64,000 nt of DNA from Bacillus pumilus (GCF_002744245.1 NZ_NKHG01000111.1:1-64000), one strand, 5' to 3'; shown: positions 48,532 through 57,596, numbered from the stretch's first letter. Notes: generated from the letters alone by a model not told the origin. Numbers and translations: made by a program.

Positions 48532-49512
48532 ATGGAACGTGTAAAATATTTTTTGGTCTGTTTGACAGCGCTACTGTTTTTCCTGTCAGGCTGCGGTAAA
48601 GAACAGCAATTTACGCCACCCGGCAGCTCTCAATCGGTCGCTGTGATCTCTCAATTAAAAAAAGCATCCTTTTCAATTGTTGATTTACAAAAGAATAAAA
48701 TTGTCTCTTCCGTTGATGTAAAACACCCACTCACTGATCTTATTCAAATCAACAATGACGTCATCATTGCGACAAGTAAAGAGGGGCAGTCTCTCATTGA
48801 AATCAACTTAAAAAAGGGAACAGCAACAGATTATATGGATGTGAATAAAGGGCTGACTACACTTACATATGATACGGCCTCTAACACCTTATTTGTAGCA
48901 GATTCGGAGAAAAATGTCGTTTATTTTATTGATACACAGCGTAAAAAAATAAAAGCGACCGTGAAGACCGGCAAATTACCCTCTTCCATGACGCTTTCTT
49001 CAGGAACTTTGTTTGTTTTAAATGCAGAAAGTCATACAGTTTCAGTCATAGATATTGAAAAAGAAAAAAATATTCGTACGATTTCTGTACTAGAACGGCC
49101 TTCTGGTATTCATTTTGATGGGCACTCCATTTGGATCGGTGGACATGGAAAATCCGGCACCTTAAATAAAAGCATTTTTGCTTATGACCCTAAAACTGGT
49201 AAACAGCAACGTGAAATTAAACTAGGCGTTATGCCGGTTGCATTTTTTTCTGAAAAGAATTCCTCTACTTTATATGTTCTATGTCATGGAGACCATACGC
49301 TCTACAAAGTAGATACCAAGACGAATAAGCAGCTTGCTTCTGTTGAAACCGGTCAAAATCCGAATTATATCGCCGCCGGCACCTCATCCATCTATGTGAG
49401 TAACTTAGATGACAATTCAGTATCCGTTATCGACAAACATACATTCATGATGAAAAACCGACTGAATGTCCCATCAGGACCTTATGCTATCATGTTGGAG
49501 GAAAAGAAATGA
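48532..49512 (+). CDS. Lipoprotein with YVTN/YncE-like beta-propeller
   Basis: A 326-residue exported lipoprotein. The N-terminus has a hydrophobic segment and lipobox LSGC (Cys21). Residues about 40-320 contain six or seven propeller blades of the YVTN/SMP-30 type (VAVISQLKKASFSIVDLQKN, TLFVADSEKNVVYFIDTQRK, IYVSNLDDNSVSVIDKH). AAAGGAG precedes the ATG. Its last codons overlap the start of the response-regulator gene (ATGA), so the three proteins are made together. It may be an extracytoplasmic accessory sensor for the kinase; I do not recognise a named gene. Confidence 0.85.
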   Translation: MERVKYFLVCLTALLFFLSGCGKEQQFTPPGSSQSVAVISQLKKASFSIVDLQKNKIVSSVDVKHPLTDLIQINNDVIIATSKEGQSLIEINLKKGTATDYMDVNKGLTTLTYDTASNTLFVADSEKNVVYFIDTQRKKIKATVKTGKLPSSMTLSSGTLFVLNAESHTVSVIDIEKEKNIRTISVLERPSGIHFDGHSIWIGGHGKSGTLNKSIFAYDPKTGKQQREIKLGVMPVAFFSEKNSSTLYVLCHGDHTLYKVDTKTNKQLASVETGQNPNYIAAGTSSIYVSNLDDNSVSVIDKHTFMMKNRLNVPSGPYAIMLEEKK

Positions 49513-50195
49513 AAGAGCAGATGCATATTTTAATAGTAGATGATGAGTTAGATATGCTTGAGTTAATTGGCTCCTTTTTGCAGAAACAGGGCTTTCACAT
49601 TATCACTGCAAATAATGGAATGGATGCCTTACGCCAACTCGAAAAGGAACCCATTGATCTTGTTGTATTGGATATCATGATGCCTGATATGGATGGGTTT
49701 GAAGTCTGCCAGCACATTCGACAAACATCCCAAATTCCCATTTTGTTCTTAACAGCTAGAAGTTATGAGGAAGATCGAATTAGAGGACTTGAAATTGGAG
49801 CAGATGACTACATTATGAAGCCTTTCAGCTTGCGTGAGCTTGCAGCAAGAATTGAAACGACCTTAAGAAGAATTAGAGGTCTTTCGCTAAAGCGCAGCCG
49901 AATGCATATCGGTGGCATTGAGATAGATCAAGATGGAAGACAAGTCTATCTCCATCAAGAGCCTGTTAATTTAACAAGAAGAGAATATGATTTACTCATG
50001 TTTCTTCTGTTCAATCAAGGCCAAGTGTTTTCCCGTGAACAGCTCTATCAAAAATTGTGGGAATCCCACTCACCCAGTGGCTCTTTGAGAACAGTCGATA
50101 CACATATTAAAACACTACGACTGAAATTAAAGGGAGCGGAACGACAGATTAAGACCGTTTGGGGTGTCGGCTATAAGTTTGAGGAGGAAGAATGA
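49509..50195 (+). CDS. OmpR/PhoB-type response regulator
   Basis: A 228-residue two-component response regulator. The receiver domain (about 5-118) has acidic pocket Asp11-Asp12, phosphoacceptor Asp55 (VVLDIMMPDMDGF) and Lys in YIMKPFS. The C-terminal winged helix (about 130-226) ends TVWGVGYKFE. The start overlaps the lipoprotein stop and the stop overlaps the kinase start, both as ATGA. Targets are unknown; the glycosyltransferase genes 200 bases downstream are candidates. Confidence 0.95.
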   Translation: MKEQMHILIVDDELDMLELIGSFLQKQGFHIITANNGMDALRQLEKEPIDLVVLDIMMPDMDGFEVCQHIRQTSQIPILFLTARSYEEDRIRGLEIGADDYIMKPFSLRELAARIETTLRRIRGLSLKRSRMHIGGIEIDQDGRQVYLHQEPVNLTRREYDLLMFLLFNQGQVFSREQLYQKLWESHSPSGSLRTVDTHIKTLRLKLKGAERQIKTVWGVGYKFEEEE

Positions 50196-51607
50196 AGCCT
50201 TTATCCATTAAAAAGAAAGTACTCTTCTTAATCCTTGCTGTGATCGGAATAGTTGCAGCCTCAGCTCTTGCACTGACCTATTACTTATACCAGCATTTAT
50301 ATATCGATAAACAGATCGACTCTTTAAGTTTACAAGGAAAAAAGCTAGCAGAAATCTATCATAAACACGGTAAAGACACGTTTTTTACTGACAGAATGAC
50401 ATGGGCAAATGAATCAAGTCAAGCGAACATTATTTTTACAGATGATCCAATGGAGCTTTCAAGTGGTATTCCTTTTGATACGAACACAAACGATAACCTC
50501 ATCACCTTCAAGGAACGCCAAAAGCTACTCCAAGGGGAAACAGTCGTGTTAATTAGAGAGCATCCACAGTTTCATCAGGATATTCTCGGTATCGCCATCC
50601 CTGTTTTCTCAAACAAAGATGATCTGTCAGGGACGATTTTTCTTTCTATGCCTTTATCTGATGTGTATGAACCGTTTGTCCAAATTAGGCTCACACTTGT
50701 CCTATCCATTTTATTTATCCTACTGCTGATTTTCTTTATCGGATATAAGAGCTCCAATAAAATCGTGCGGACGATTAATAAAATGAAAGAAATTGCAATG
50801 GAAATGGAATCTGGTGATTTTTCAAAACGCATGGCTGTGACCAAAAAAGGGGATGAATTAAATCAACTTAGTCGTTCCTTTAATAAGCTGTCTTCTACCC
50901 TAGAAAAGGTTGAACAGCACCGCAGAGAGTTTCTAGCTAACGTCTCTCACGAACTTAGGACTCCTTTAAGTTATATGAAAGGATATGCAGAAGGTATAGA
51001 AGAGGGCATCATTGATCAAAAGAAAGGAATGCAAATCATCCAAGATGAGGCCACACGTTTAAGCCGGCTTGTTCACGATCTTTTAGACCTCGCACAGCTA
51101 GAAGGGGATTCTTATCCACTGTCATCGGAGCCAATCGTCTTTGCCCAGCTTATCCATGATGTTTTAGATCAAGTAGCATTCATCGCCAGTCAAAAAGGAA
51201 TTTCTCTCAAACGGACCCTTGAAGAGGATTGTATTATTTATGGTGATAGCGATCGGCTTCAACAAGTGGTTCGTAATTTGCTAGACAATGCCATTCACTA
51301 CACTCCTTCTGGGAAATCGATTTCGATTGAATTACATGTTGATCAAAACACTGCTGAATTGAGAGTGACAGATGAGGGCAAAGGGATACCAAAAGAAGAT
51401 CTTCCCCATGTATCTGAACGATTTTATCGAGTAAATAAGGCACGTACGAGAAAAGATGGCGGCTCTGGACTTGGACTTGCCATTGTCTATCAAATTATAA
51501 AAAAACATCATGGCACCTTTGATGTTCAATCTGATCCCGGACTTGGTACAACGGCCATTATTCAACTGCCAAACGCTTCATTCAACGAAAGTTTGCCAAC
51601 TGAATAA
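50192..51607 (+). CDS. Membrane sensor histidine kinase
   Basis: A 471-residue HisKA kinase with two membrane helices (about 8-30 and 166-184) flanking a 135-residue extracytoplasmic sensor, a HAMP domain (about 186-238), phosphoacceptor His253 in FLANVSHELRTPLSY, and an ATPase domain with N box NLLDNAIHYTP, G1 DEGKGIP and G2 GGSGLGLAI. The extracytoplasmic part has no recognised fold. It is the last of three coupled genes; the dispersed hairpin at 51671-51701 serves as terminator. Confidence 0.95.
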   Translation: MKPLSIKKKVLFLILAVIGIVAASALALTYYLYQHLYIDKQIDSLSLQGKKLAEIYHKHGKDTFFTDRMTWANESSQANIIFTDDPMELSSGIPFDTNTNDNLITFKERQKLLQGETVVLIREHPQFHQDILGIAIPVFSNKDDLSGTIFLSMPLSDVYEPFVQIRLTLVLSILFILLLIFFIGYKSSNKIVRTINKMKEIAMEMESGDFSKRMAVTKKGDELNQLSRSFNKLSSTLEKVEQHRREFLANVSHELRTPLSYMKGYAEGIEEGIIDQKKGMQIIQDEATRLSRLVHDLLDLAQLEGDSYPLSSEPIVFAQLIHDVLDQVAFIASQKGISLKRTLEEDCIIYGDSDRLQQVVRNLLDNAIHYTPSGKSISIELHVDQNTAELRVTDEGKGIPKEDLPHVSERFYRVNKARTRKDGGSGLGLAIVYQIIKKHHGTFDVQSDPGLGTTAIIQLPNASFNESLPTE

Positions 51608-51665
51608 CAGATCTTTTCATACAATTTTTCTGAACCTCACTCTTCCCTCCAAGATCAGTAGCATA

Positions 51666-51706
51666 TGTCTAAGGGCTAAAATGAACTTTATTTTAGCCCT
51701 TTGTCT
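51666..51706 (-). repeat. Second copy of the dispersed hairpin, acting as terminator
   Basis: AAGGGCTAAAAT / ATTTTAGCCCTT is a perfect 12-bp stem with loop GAACTTT, followed on the plus strand by a T-rich tract. Read on the minus strand it matches 23490-23522 with one difference, so the same element occurs twice in the window in opposite orientation. Here it probably ends transcription of the kinase operon. Confidence 0.7.
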
Positions 51707-51829
51707 TCTTTTCAACAAGAGCTGTTTTTATTCCCCTGAAAAATAAAAAATTGGTCTTTTTTTATTAATAATTTATTCATATTTGCTTGTTACACTTTTT
51801 TCAAGTTAAGAAAAAGGAGTGACAATCTT

Positions 51830-53947
51830 TTGATCAGACGTTTTCAGAAATTTGATATCTACTTATTTTTCATATTGATCTTATCTTCCATCTTAAACAT
51901 TTATCACATTTGGAAAGATGATACGGTGAATGCGTATTATACAGCAGCAGTCACAAGTATGATGCAAAGTTGGCATAATTTCTTCTTTGCTTCGTTTGAT
52001 CCAGCAGGTTATGTCACGGTGGATAAACCACCGCTCACGTTCTGGCTACAAACAATCAGTGCCAAAGTGTTTGGTTTACATGGATGGAGTGTGATCCTGC
52101 CTCAAGCTTTAGCTGGCATTGGATCTGTTTATTTAATCTACCGTCTTGTCAAACCAACATTTGGTCAGGCCGCTGCAAGATTGGCTGCACTTATCATGGC
52201 TTGTACTCCAATCGCAGTTGCTGTATCTCGCACAAATAACATTGACAGCTTACTTGTCTTTATCCTTTTACTAGCAACAGGAATGATGTTCAAGGCTGTG
52301 AAACAGCAAAAGATTCTTTGGGCAATCGCATCATTTGCGATGGTGGGCGGCGGCTTTAATACAAAGATGCTACAAGCCTATATGATCGTACCAGCACTCG
52401 TCCTTTTTTACATCATTGCTTATCGAACGACATGGAAGAAAAAATTGCTTTCACTCATAATTTCAATGATTGTCCTTTTAGGTGTATCCGCATCATGGTC
52501 CATAGCAGTTGATCTCACCTCAAAAGGTCATCGTCCTTATATGGGATCAAGCCAATCCAATTCTGCTTTAGAATTAGCGTTTGGTTATAATGGCCTTCAG
52601 CGACTTACTGGTCAACAGTCTGGTGGCGGAATGGGCGACGGCTCAAGAGAGGGTGAAGGACAACCACCTTCACAGCAAAACGAAAATGATTCATCCGCCA
52701 TGTCTCAGCCTCCTTCTGATGGAAATCAAGACAGCTCAAATCAATCCTCCAGTCAGGTACAGCCTTCTATGCAAGGACCGCCAAGCAGTGCAAACGGCAC
52801 AGCACCACCTGACATGCCTTCTGGAGGAGATGCTGGAAATGGTGACGGCCCCCCAAATGGTGGAGGCGGAAAGATGGGAAATGGATCTGGCATGTTTGGT
52901 ACAGGCACAAAAGGTCCATTACGTCTGTTCCAATCTGAACTGTCCGATCAAATCAGCTGGCTTCTCCCTTTTGCTTTCTTTGGCACCATTGGCATCTTCC
53001 TTTCGACATTCTTTGAACGAAGACGTCTCAATACAAAACAAAAAGAAACGATATTCTGGTTAGCTTGGCTTATACCAGTTGCTGCATTTTTCAGCGTCGC
53101 AGGATTTTTCCATCACTATTATTTAATCATGCTTGCACCGCCAATTGCAGTTTTAGCAGGGGCAGGATGGGTCGCCATGACTCAATTATTCCAAACAGGA
53201 ATCGGTTTTAAAAAGTGGCTGCTTCCCATCGCCATTTTGGTCACAACCGCATTTGAATTATGGATCTTATCCACCTTCACAAGCACGATCGGTTTTGGTC
53301 TAAGCGTAGCGGTCGGGATCATTGGCGGCGGAACCGTCCTTGCACTACTTTTTACAAAAGGAAAAGAAAAGCTAAAACAACTGATTTCTCTCATCGCCAT
53401 TCTTGGCATGCTGATCACACCGCTCTATTGGGCAAGTACACCTCTTCTCTATGGTGGAAACAGTATGCTGCCAGAGGCTGGTCCTCAGCTTGCAACTTCA
53501 AGTGGCAGCATGAGTTCACAGGTAAATGAAAAACTGATCAGTTACCTTGAGAAAAACAATACAGGCGAGGAATTTCTATTTGGTACAACTGATGCAACCA
53601 CTGCTTCTCCCTACATTATTAAGACAGGGAAAGCCGTTATGGCATTAGGTGGATTTAGTGGATCTGATCAAATTTTAACGCTTAGCGAATTCAAACAGCT
53701 CGTAAAAGATGGGAAAATCAAATACTTCTATCTATCTGGTATGAGAGGCGGAAGCTCAGACATTCTGACCTGGATTCAGGAAAACGGCAATGAAGTGGCT
53801 GCTTCTAAATGGCAGAACACTTCTACATCCAAAGCGAAGCAGCAAACAGACAGTACAGACAGCCAGCAATCGGAACAAAATGATCAGTCAAATGGACGAA
53901 TGGGCGGAATGGAGAGTGGCACCCTTTACGAATTATCCGTTGATTAA
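51830..53947 (+). CDS. GT39-type membrane glycosyltransferase (ArnT/PMT-like)
   Basis: A 705-residue polytopic enzyme of the dolichyl/undecaprenyl-phosphate sugar transferase clan, resembling B. subtilis YkcB. The N-terminal DDTVNAYYTAAVTSM, then VDKPPLTFW, is the catalytic-loop signature; about eleven helices follow. Residues 262-360 are a low-complexity Gly/Ser/Pro/Asn insert between helices, predicted extracytoplasmic. The C-terminal 150 residues are soluble (GEEFLFGTTDATTASPYII) and end in a Gln/Ser-rich tail. TTG start with AAAGGAG ten bases before. It probably moves a sugar from a lipid carrier made by the GT2 gene downstream onto an envelope acceptor. Confidence 0.85.
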   Translation: MIRRFQKFDIYLFFILILSSILNIYHIWKDDTVNAYYTAAVTSMMQSWHNFFFASFDPAGYVTVDKPPLTFWLQTISAKVFGLHGWSVILPQALAGIGSVYLIYRLVKPTFGQAAARLAALIMACTPIAVAVSRTNNIDSLLVFILLLATGMMFKAVKQQKILWAIASFAMVGGGFNTKMLQAYMIVPALVLFYIIAYRTTWKKKLLSLIISMIVLLGVSASWSIAVDLTSKGHRPYMGSSQSNSALELAFGYNGLQRLTGQQSGGGMGDGSREGEGQPPSQQNENDSSAMSQPPSDGNQDSSNQSSSQVQPSMQGPPSSANGTAPPDMPSGGDAGNGDGPPNGGGGKMGNGSGMFGTGTKGPLRLFQSELSDQISWLLPFAFFGTIGIFLSTFFERRRLNTKQKETIFWLAWLIPVAAFFSVAGFFHHYYLIMLAPPIAVLAGAGWVAMTQLFQTGIGFKKWLLPIAILVTTAFELWILSTFTSTIGFGLSVAVGIIGGGTVLALLFTKGKEKLKQLISLIAILGMLITPLYWASTPLLYGGNSMLPEAGPQLATSSGSMSSQVNEKLISYLEKNNTGEEFLFGTTDATTASPYIIKTGKAVMALGGFSGSDQILTLSEFKQLVKDGKIKYFYLSGMRGGSSDILTWIQENGNEVAASKWQNTSTSKAKQQTDSTDSQQSEQNDQSNGRMGGMESGTLYELSVD

Positions 53948-53976
53948 TTCATCTATTAAAAGGAGGAAAATGACTG

Positions 53977-54969
53977 ATGGAAAAGAGCATACAATATTCT
54001 ATTGTTGTCCCAGTCTATAATGAAGAACTTGTCATCCATGAATCGTATCAGCGTCTCAAAACCATCATGGATTCGACGGGAGAAGCATATGAGCTTCTCT
54101 TCGTCAATGACGGCAGTATGGATCGAACAGCTGAACTGATTAAAGGTTACTGCCAGACAGATCCGAATGTAAGACTTATTGATTTTTCTCGTAACTTTGG
54201 ACATCAAATTGCGATCACAGCCGGGATGGATTATGCAAAAGGTCAGGCAATCGTGGTGATTGATGCAGATTTACAAGATCCGCCTGAATTAATTTTAGAG
54301 ATGATAGCGAAATGGAAGGAAGGCTATGAAGTGGTATACGCCGTGCGCACCAAACGAAAAGGCGAAACGATTTTCAAAAAATACACTGCCTCCCTTTTTT
54401 ATCGGATTCTACGTCAAATAACCGAAGTAGACATTCCCATTGACACGGGCGACTTTAGATTAATGGATCGCAAGGTGTGTCATGAAATGAGAAAAATTCG
54501 CGAGAAAAATCCATTTGTTCGCGGCTTAGTCAGCTGGGTAGGCTTCAAACAAATTGCCGTAGAATATGTACGAGATGAGCGGCTAGCAGGAGAAACAAAG
54601 TATCCTCTCAAAAAGATGCTCAAGCTTTCGATGGACGGAATCACATCCTTCTCCTATAAACCTTTAAAGCTAGCCAGCGTGGCAGGGATTGTCCTTTCTG
54701 CTATTGGATTCATTTCTATGTTTCTTGTTTTATACTTAAAGCTTTTTACCAATAGCACGATTACTGGTTGGAGTTCATTAATTGTCATCCAGCTGTTCTT
54801 TAGCGGCATCACCCTCTTCATGCTAGGAATGATAGGAGAGTATATTGGCCGAATTTACGATGAAGCAAAGGACCGGCCGCTTTATATCGTCAGGGAGAGC
54901 TATGGGCTTCAGGCAAAGCCTCACTCGGTTCAATCCCCTGTTCATTTCAAGCAGTATAAACAGCATTAA
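53977..54969 (+). CDS. GT2 family polyprenyl-phosphate glycosyltransferase
   Basis: A 330-residue enzyme of the DPM1/GtrB/YkcC kind. The N-terminal GT-A domain has SIVVPVYNEE, FVNDGSMDRT, and DADLQDPPELI (catalytic DxD region); two C-terminal membrane helices (about 230-255 and 265-290) anchor it. It is expected to load a sugar nucleotide onto undecaprenyl phosphate on the cytosolic face. It follows the GT39 gene by 29 bases with an AAAAGGAGG site, so the two form an operon and a likely donor/acceptor pair. Confidence 0.9.
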   Translation: MEKSIQYSIVVPVYNEELVIHESYQRLKTIMDSTGEAYELLFVNDGSMDRTAELIKGYCQTDPNVRLIDFSRNFGHQIAITAGMDYAKGQAIVVIDADLQDPPELILEMIAKWKEGYEVVYAVRTKRKGETIFKKYTASLFYRILRQITEVDIPIDTGDFRLMDRKVCHEMRKIREKNPFVRGLVSWVGFKQIAVEYVRDERLAGETKYPLKKMLKLSMDGITSFSYKPLKLASVAGIVLSAIGFISMFLVLYLKLFTNSTITGWSSLIVIQLFFSGITLFMLGMIGEYIGRIYDEAKDRPLYIVRESYGLQAKPHSVQSPVHFKQYKQH

Positions 54970-54970
54970 A

Positions 54971-55012
54971 AAAAGCGTGCAAGACCTCTTGAAAAGGTCC
55001 TGCACGCTTTTT
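54971..55012. terminator. Bidirectional terminator between GT2 gene and permease
   Basis: AAAAGCGTGCA...TGCACGCTTTT outer stem and GACCT/AGGTC inner stem, with A/T tracts on both sides between convergent genes. Confidence 0.9.
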
Positions 55013-55015
55013 GTA

Positions 55016-56365
55016 TTAAACGGCTGTTTCAAACCGCTTTCTGTTGATCAAGAAAGAAAGCGTGATGGTCAGATAAATTCCCATTGTGACCATCGTTTGG
55101 ACAATTGGTGTTGTTGACACAACACCGATAAAAATGGCAATGATCGCAATCACCGAAAACCATGTCGTGTACGGATACAGCTTGACGCGATATCCCCCTG
55201 GTTCTGCTACGCTTCGAGATTTCAAATGACCGACAGCAATGATAAACCAGATGAATAGAACCGTATAACTTAAAGACCCCATCAAGTAATTAAAGGTTTG
55301 ACTTCCCACAAAAAGAGAAATCAATACAGCCGCATACAATGTGGATGTACACACCAGGATCGCTCTGACAGGCACCTGCTGTTTTGATAGCTTGGAGAAG
55401 CCTTTCCATACACGCCCATCCATCGCCTGCGTATAAAGCACCCTTGAGGAAGCATACAGACCAGAGTTCATAGAAGACAGGATGGCTAATAAAATGATGC
55501 CATTCATAATGTCACTTGCATACGGAACCCCAATCGTTGCAAATACTGTCACGAATGGACTCACTTGCTCATTGTTTACTTGATTCCAAGGAATTAAGCT
55601 GACAATGATAAAGAACGGCAGTACATAGAAACCGATGATTCGCACAAACGTACTTTGAATTGCCTTTGGAATGACCTTTTCCGGGTTTTTTGTTTCCGCC
55701 AATGTCACTCCAATCATCTCAGTTCCACCATAGGAATACACCACAACAAGCATGGCAGCAATTAACCCACCAGTTCCATTAGGGAAAAACCCACCATGGT
55801 CAGTTAAGTTGGATAGTCCCGGAGCTGCATGCTGTCCGAATGAGACAAACAGCATCGTTAACCCAATAATAATAAATAGAATAATGACAGCAATTTTAAT
55901 CGAAGCTAACCAATACTCCGTCTCAGCAAACATTTTCACCGAACAAACATTGATCAATGTCACAACAAGTGAAATGATTAACACAAGGGTCCAAATTGGC
56001 ACTTGTGGGAACCAGTACTGAATAAAGATTGCAGACACAATAGCTTCTGCTGCAATGTTCAGCACCCACATTTTCCAATATATCCAATCTAAGAAATAGG
56101 CTGAATATTTTCCTAACACAGGCTCAATCAAATCACGAAATGTTCTTGCTCCGGGTCGTGCAACGGTCATTTCAGCAAGTCCTTGCATAATAAATAATAA
56201 AATAAGACCACCCAACATATATGCCAAAATAACAGCAGGACCCGCAATATCAATGGCAGAACTGCTTCCTTTAAACAGACCGGCCCCGATTGCACCGCCG
56301 AGCGCTAGCATCATAATATGCCTTGACGTCATCGTTCGTTTTAACTGCACATGTTCCTTTTCCAT
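55016..56365 (-). CDS. yvbW: APC family amino acid permease under leucine T-box control
   Basis: A 449-residue, 12-helix permease of the amino acid/polyamine/organocation superfamily. The N-terminal ALGGAIGAGLFKGSSSAIDIAGPAVILAYMLGG carries the GAIGAG substrate-binding loop of helix 1, and GGTEMIGVTLAETKNPEKVIPKA marks helix 6 and the following loop. AAAGGAG lies ten bases before the ATG. A T-box with specifier CUC precedes it, so leucine or a related branched-chain amino acid is the likely substrate. The B. subtilis counterpart appears to be YvbW; the symbol is tentative. Confidence 0.85.
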   Translation of the reverse strand: MEKEHVQLKRTMTSRHIMMLALGGAIGAGLFKGSSSAIDIAGPAVILAYMLGGLILLFIMQGLAEMTVARPGARTFRDLIEPVLGKYSAYFLDWIYWKMWVLNIAAEAIVSAIFIQYWFPQVPIWTLVLIISLVVTLINVCSVKMFAETEYWLASIKIAVIILFIIIGLTMLFVSFGQHAAPGLSNLTDHGGFFPNGTGGLIAAMLVVVYSYGGTEMIGVTLAETKNPEKVIPKAIQSTFVRIIGFYVLPFFIIVSLIPWNQVNNEQVSPFVTVFATIGVPYASDIMNGIILLAILSSMNSGLYASSRVLYTQAMDGRVWKGFSKLSKQQVPVRAILVCTSTLYAAVLISLFVGSQTFNYLMGSLSYTVLFIWFIIAVGHLKSRSVAEPGGYRVKLYPYTTWFSVIAIIAIFIGVVSTTPIVQTMVTMGIYLTITLSFLINRKRFETAV

Positions 56366-56421
56366 TTTTCTATAGCTCCTTTAAATTTGAATCTTCCGAC
56401 AAATATAGGATAAAAGCATAT

Positions 56422-56696
56422 AAAAAGGCCAGCCATCTCCTTGAAGAGACGACTGACCTTGCAACCGCGTTACCACTCTTATTGATCCAGCAAAAGCTAA
56501 ATCCAACTTGAAACCCGATAACGGAGGTCACACGTAAAGACTTACTATTCATTCAGTCTTACCGCTCTTTGAGCGAGTTCAATGATTCGTTTTACTGCGT
56601 TGCACCGACCCGCAGCTCTCTTAAAAACGGATGTTCATCTACTATTCTCAAGTCAAAACGTTTATAGTCAATTTTTATATTTATCAAAGATTTTAT
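56422..56696 (-). promoter_or_regulatory. T-box riboswitch (tRNA-Leu, specifier CUC) with terminator
   Basis: On the minus strand the leader shows stem I elements (AATAGTA, GCGGGTCGGTGCAACGC), a specifier loop reading GAA-CTC-G closed by GATGA/TCATT and TTGAG/CTCAA, and the conserved T-box AGAGTGGTAACGCGG (near 56464-56480) with TGGT complementary to a tRNA acceptor ending in A-CCA. It ends with terminator AAGGTCAGTCGTCTC / GAGATGGCTGGCCTT followed by TTTTT (56422-56460). CTC is a Leu codon. Uncharged tRNA-Leu should open the antiterminator and raise permease expression. Confidence 0.88.
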
Positions 56697-56702
56697 TTTT
56701 TA

Positions 56703-56731
56703 AATATACTGACTAACCACGCTATTGTCAA
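56703..56731 (-). promoter_or_regulatory. Sigma-A promoter of the T-box leader
   Basis: On the minus strand TTGACA, 17 bases, TATATT. The transcript would start about 330 bases before the permease gene. Confidence 0.75.
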
Positions 56732-56755
56732 TATCCTTTTTCAGACAAACCTCTA

Positions 56756-57430
56756 TTAACGAATCCAAACAGCTACTTCATCCATCGGACGGCGCGTTTT
56801 GCCACGTTTCGGTTCAGTGACACGATAACCAAAGGCAGCCATCACAGAGATGTCATACTGACCATCCTCGAGTAAATCTTCTTCTTTTAGAATTCGATGT
56901 ATTTCATCGCAGCTAAACCCTTCGACTGGGCATGAATCAATGCCGATCTGTGCAGCTGCTGTCATCATGTTTCCGAGGGTAATATATGTTTGTTTTGAAG
57001 CCCAATCAAAAAGTGTACGGTCATTTTCTAACAAATGGAGATCATTCTCTTGGAATTCTCTGTAGCGTTCCTTTACCATATCAAACGTCTCATCTGTCAT
57101 TCCTTTGATTTGTTTGTTGATATATTCTGCATATGCTGAATCATAGCGTGCATCTGTTCTTGCCAAGATGATCACAAAATGACTGGCAGTTGGAAGCTGC
57201 TTTTGCGCCCCCCACGTATACTCTTTTAATTTTTCTCTAAAGGCTTCATTTTGAACCACGAGGAACTTCCAAGGCTCAAAACCTACAGAACTCGGAGAAA
57301 GTCTTCCTGTTTCTAAAATAAAGGCAAAATCATCCTCTGAAATCTTTTTCGTTGGGTCAAATTCTTTTGTTGCATGACGGAATTCGTATGCCTCAATGAT
57401 TTCCTTTTTTAATAGCTCTTTGTCTCGCAT
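56756..57430 (-). CDS. yfkO: NAD(P)H nitroreductase YfkO (HypO-like)
   Basis: A 224-residue FMN-dependent nitroreductase of the NfsB/YodC family. FMN-binding basic motif FRHATKEFDP at the N-terminus, SPSSVGFEPWKFLVVQ (about 45-60) and the C-terminal FGYRVTEPKRGKTRRP are characteristic. It probably reduces quinones or nitroaromatics. ATG 57430 is chosen since AAAGG directly abuts the earlier ATG. It is divergent from an HxlR/DUF24 regulator; in B. subtilis YfkO (HypO) is controlled by the DUF24 regulator HypR under disulfide stress, so the pairing is meaningful. Confidence 0.9.
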   Translation of the reverse strand: MRDKELLKKEIIEAYEFRHATKEFDPTKKISEDDFAFILETGRLSPSSVGFEPWKFLVVQNEAFREKLKEYTWGAQKQLPTASHFVIILARTDARYDSAYAEYINKQIKGMTDETFDMVKERYREFQENDLHLLENDRTLFDWASKQTYITLGNMMTAAAQIGIDSCPVEGFSCDEIHRILKEEDLLEDGQYDISVMAAFGYRVTEPKRGKTRRPMDEVAVWIR

Positions 57431-57596
57431 GTTATTCATCCTTTCTAGTGAACAAATAGGGTGTGCATTTCATCAATCCAATTTCTTTCCAATCCCACAA
57501 AGAAATTGTTATGATAAGAAAACAAACAATTCGAGTGTGTGATGTGATATCTCTATGGTAAAAGAAAAGCTTCCGTTGATTCAAGTACGCACATTT

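Noticed and set aside
52581-53063. 160-codon alternative frame inside the GT39 gene
   Set aside because: It is created by the low-complexity insert in another frame; the enzyme frame continues on both sides and no separate start site exists.
56323-56552. Short frames within the T-box leader on both strands
   Set aside because: The region is explained by conserved riboswitch structure and the frames lack ribosome-binding sites.
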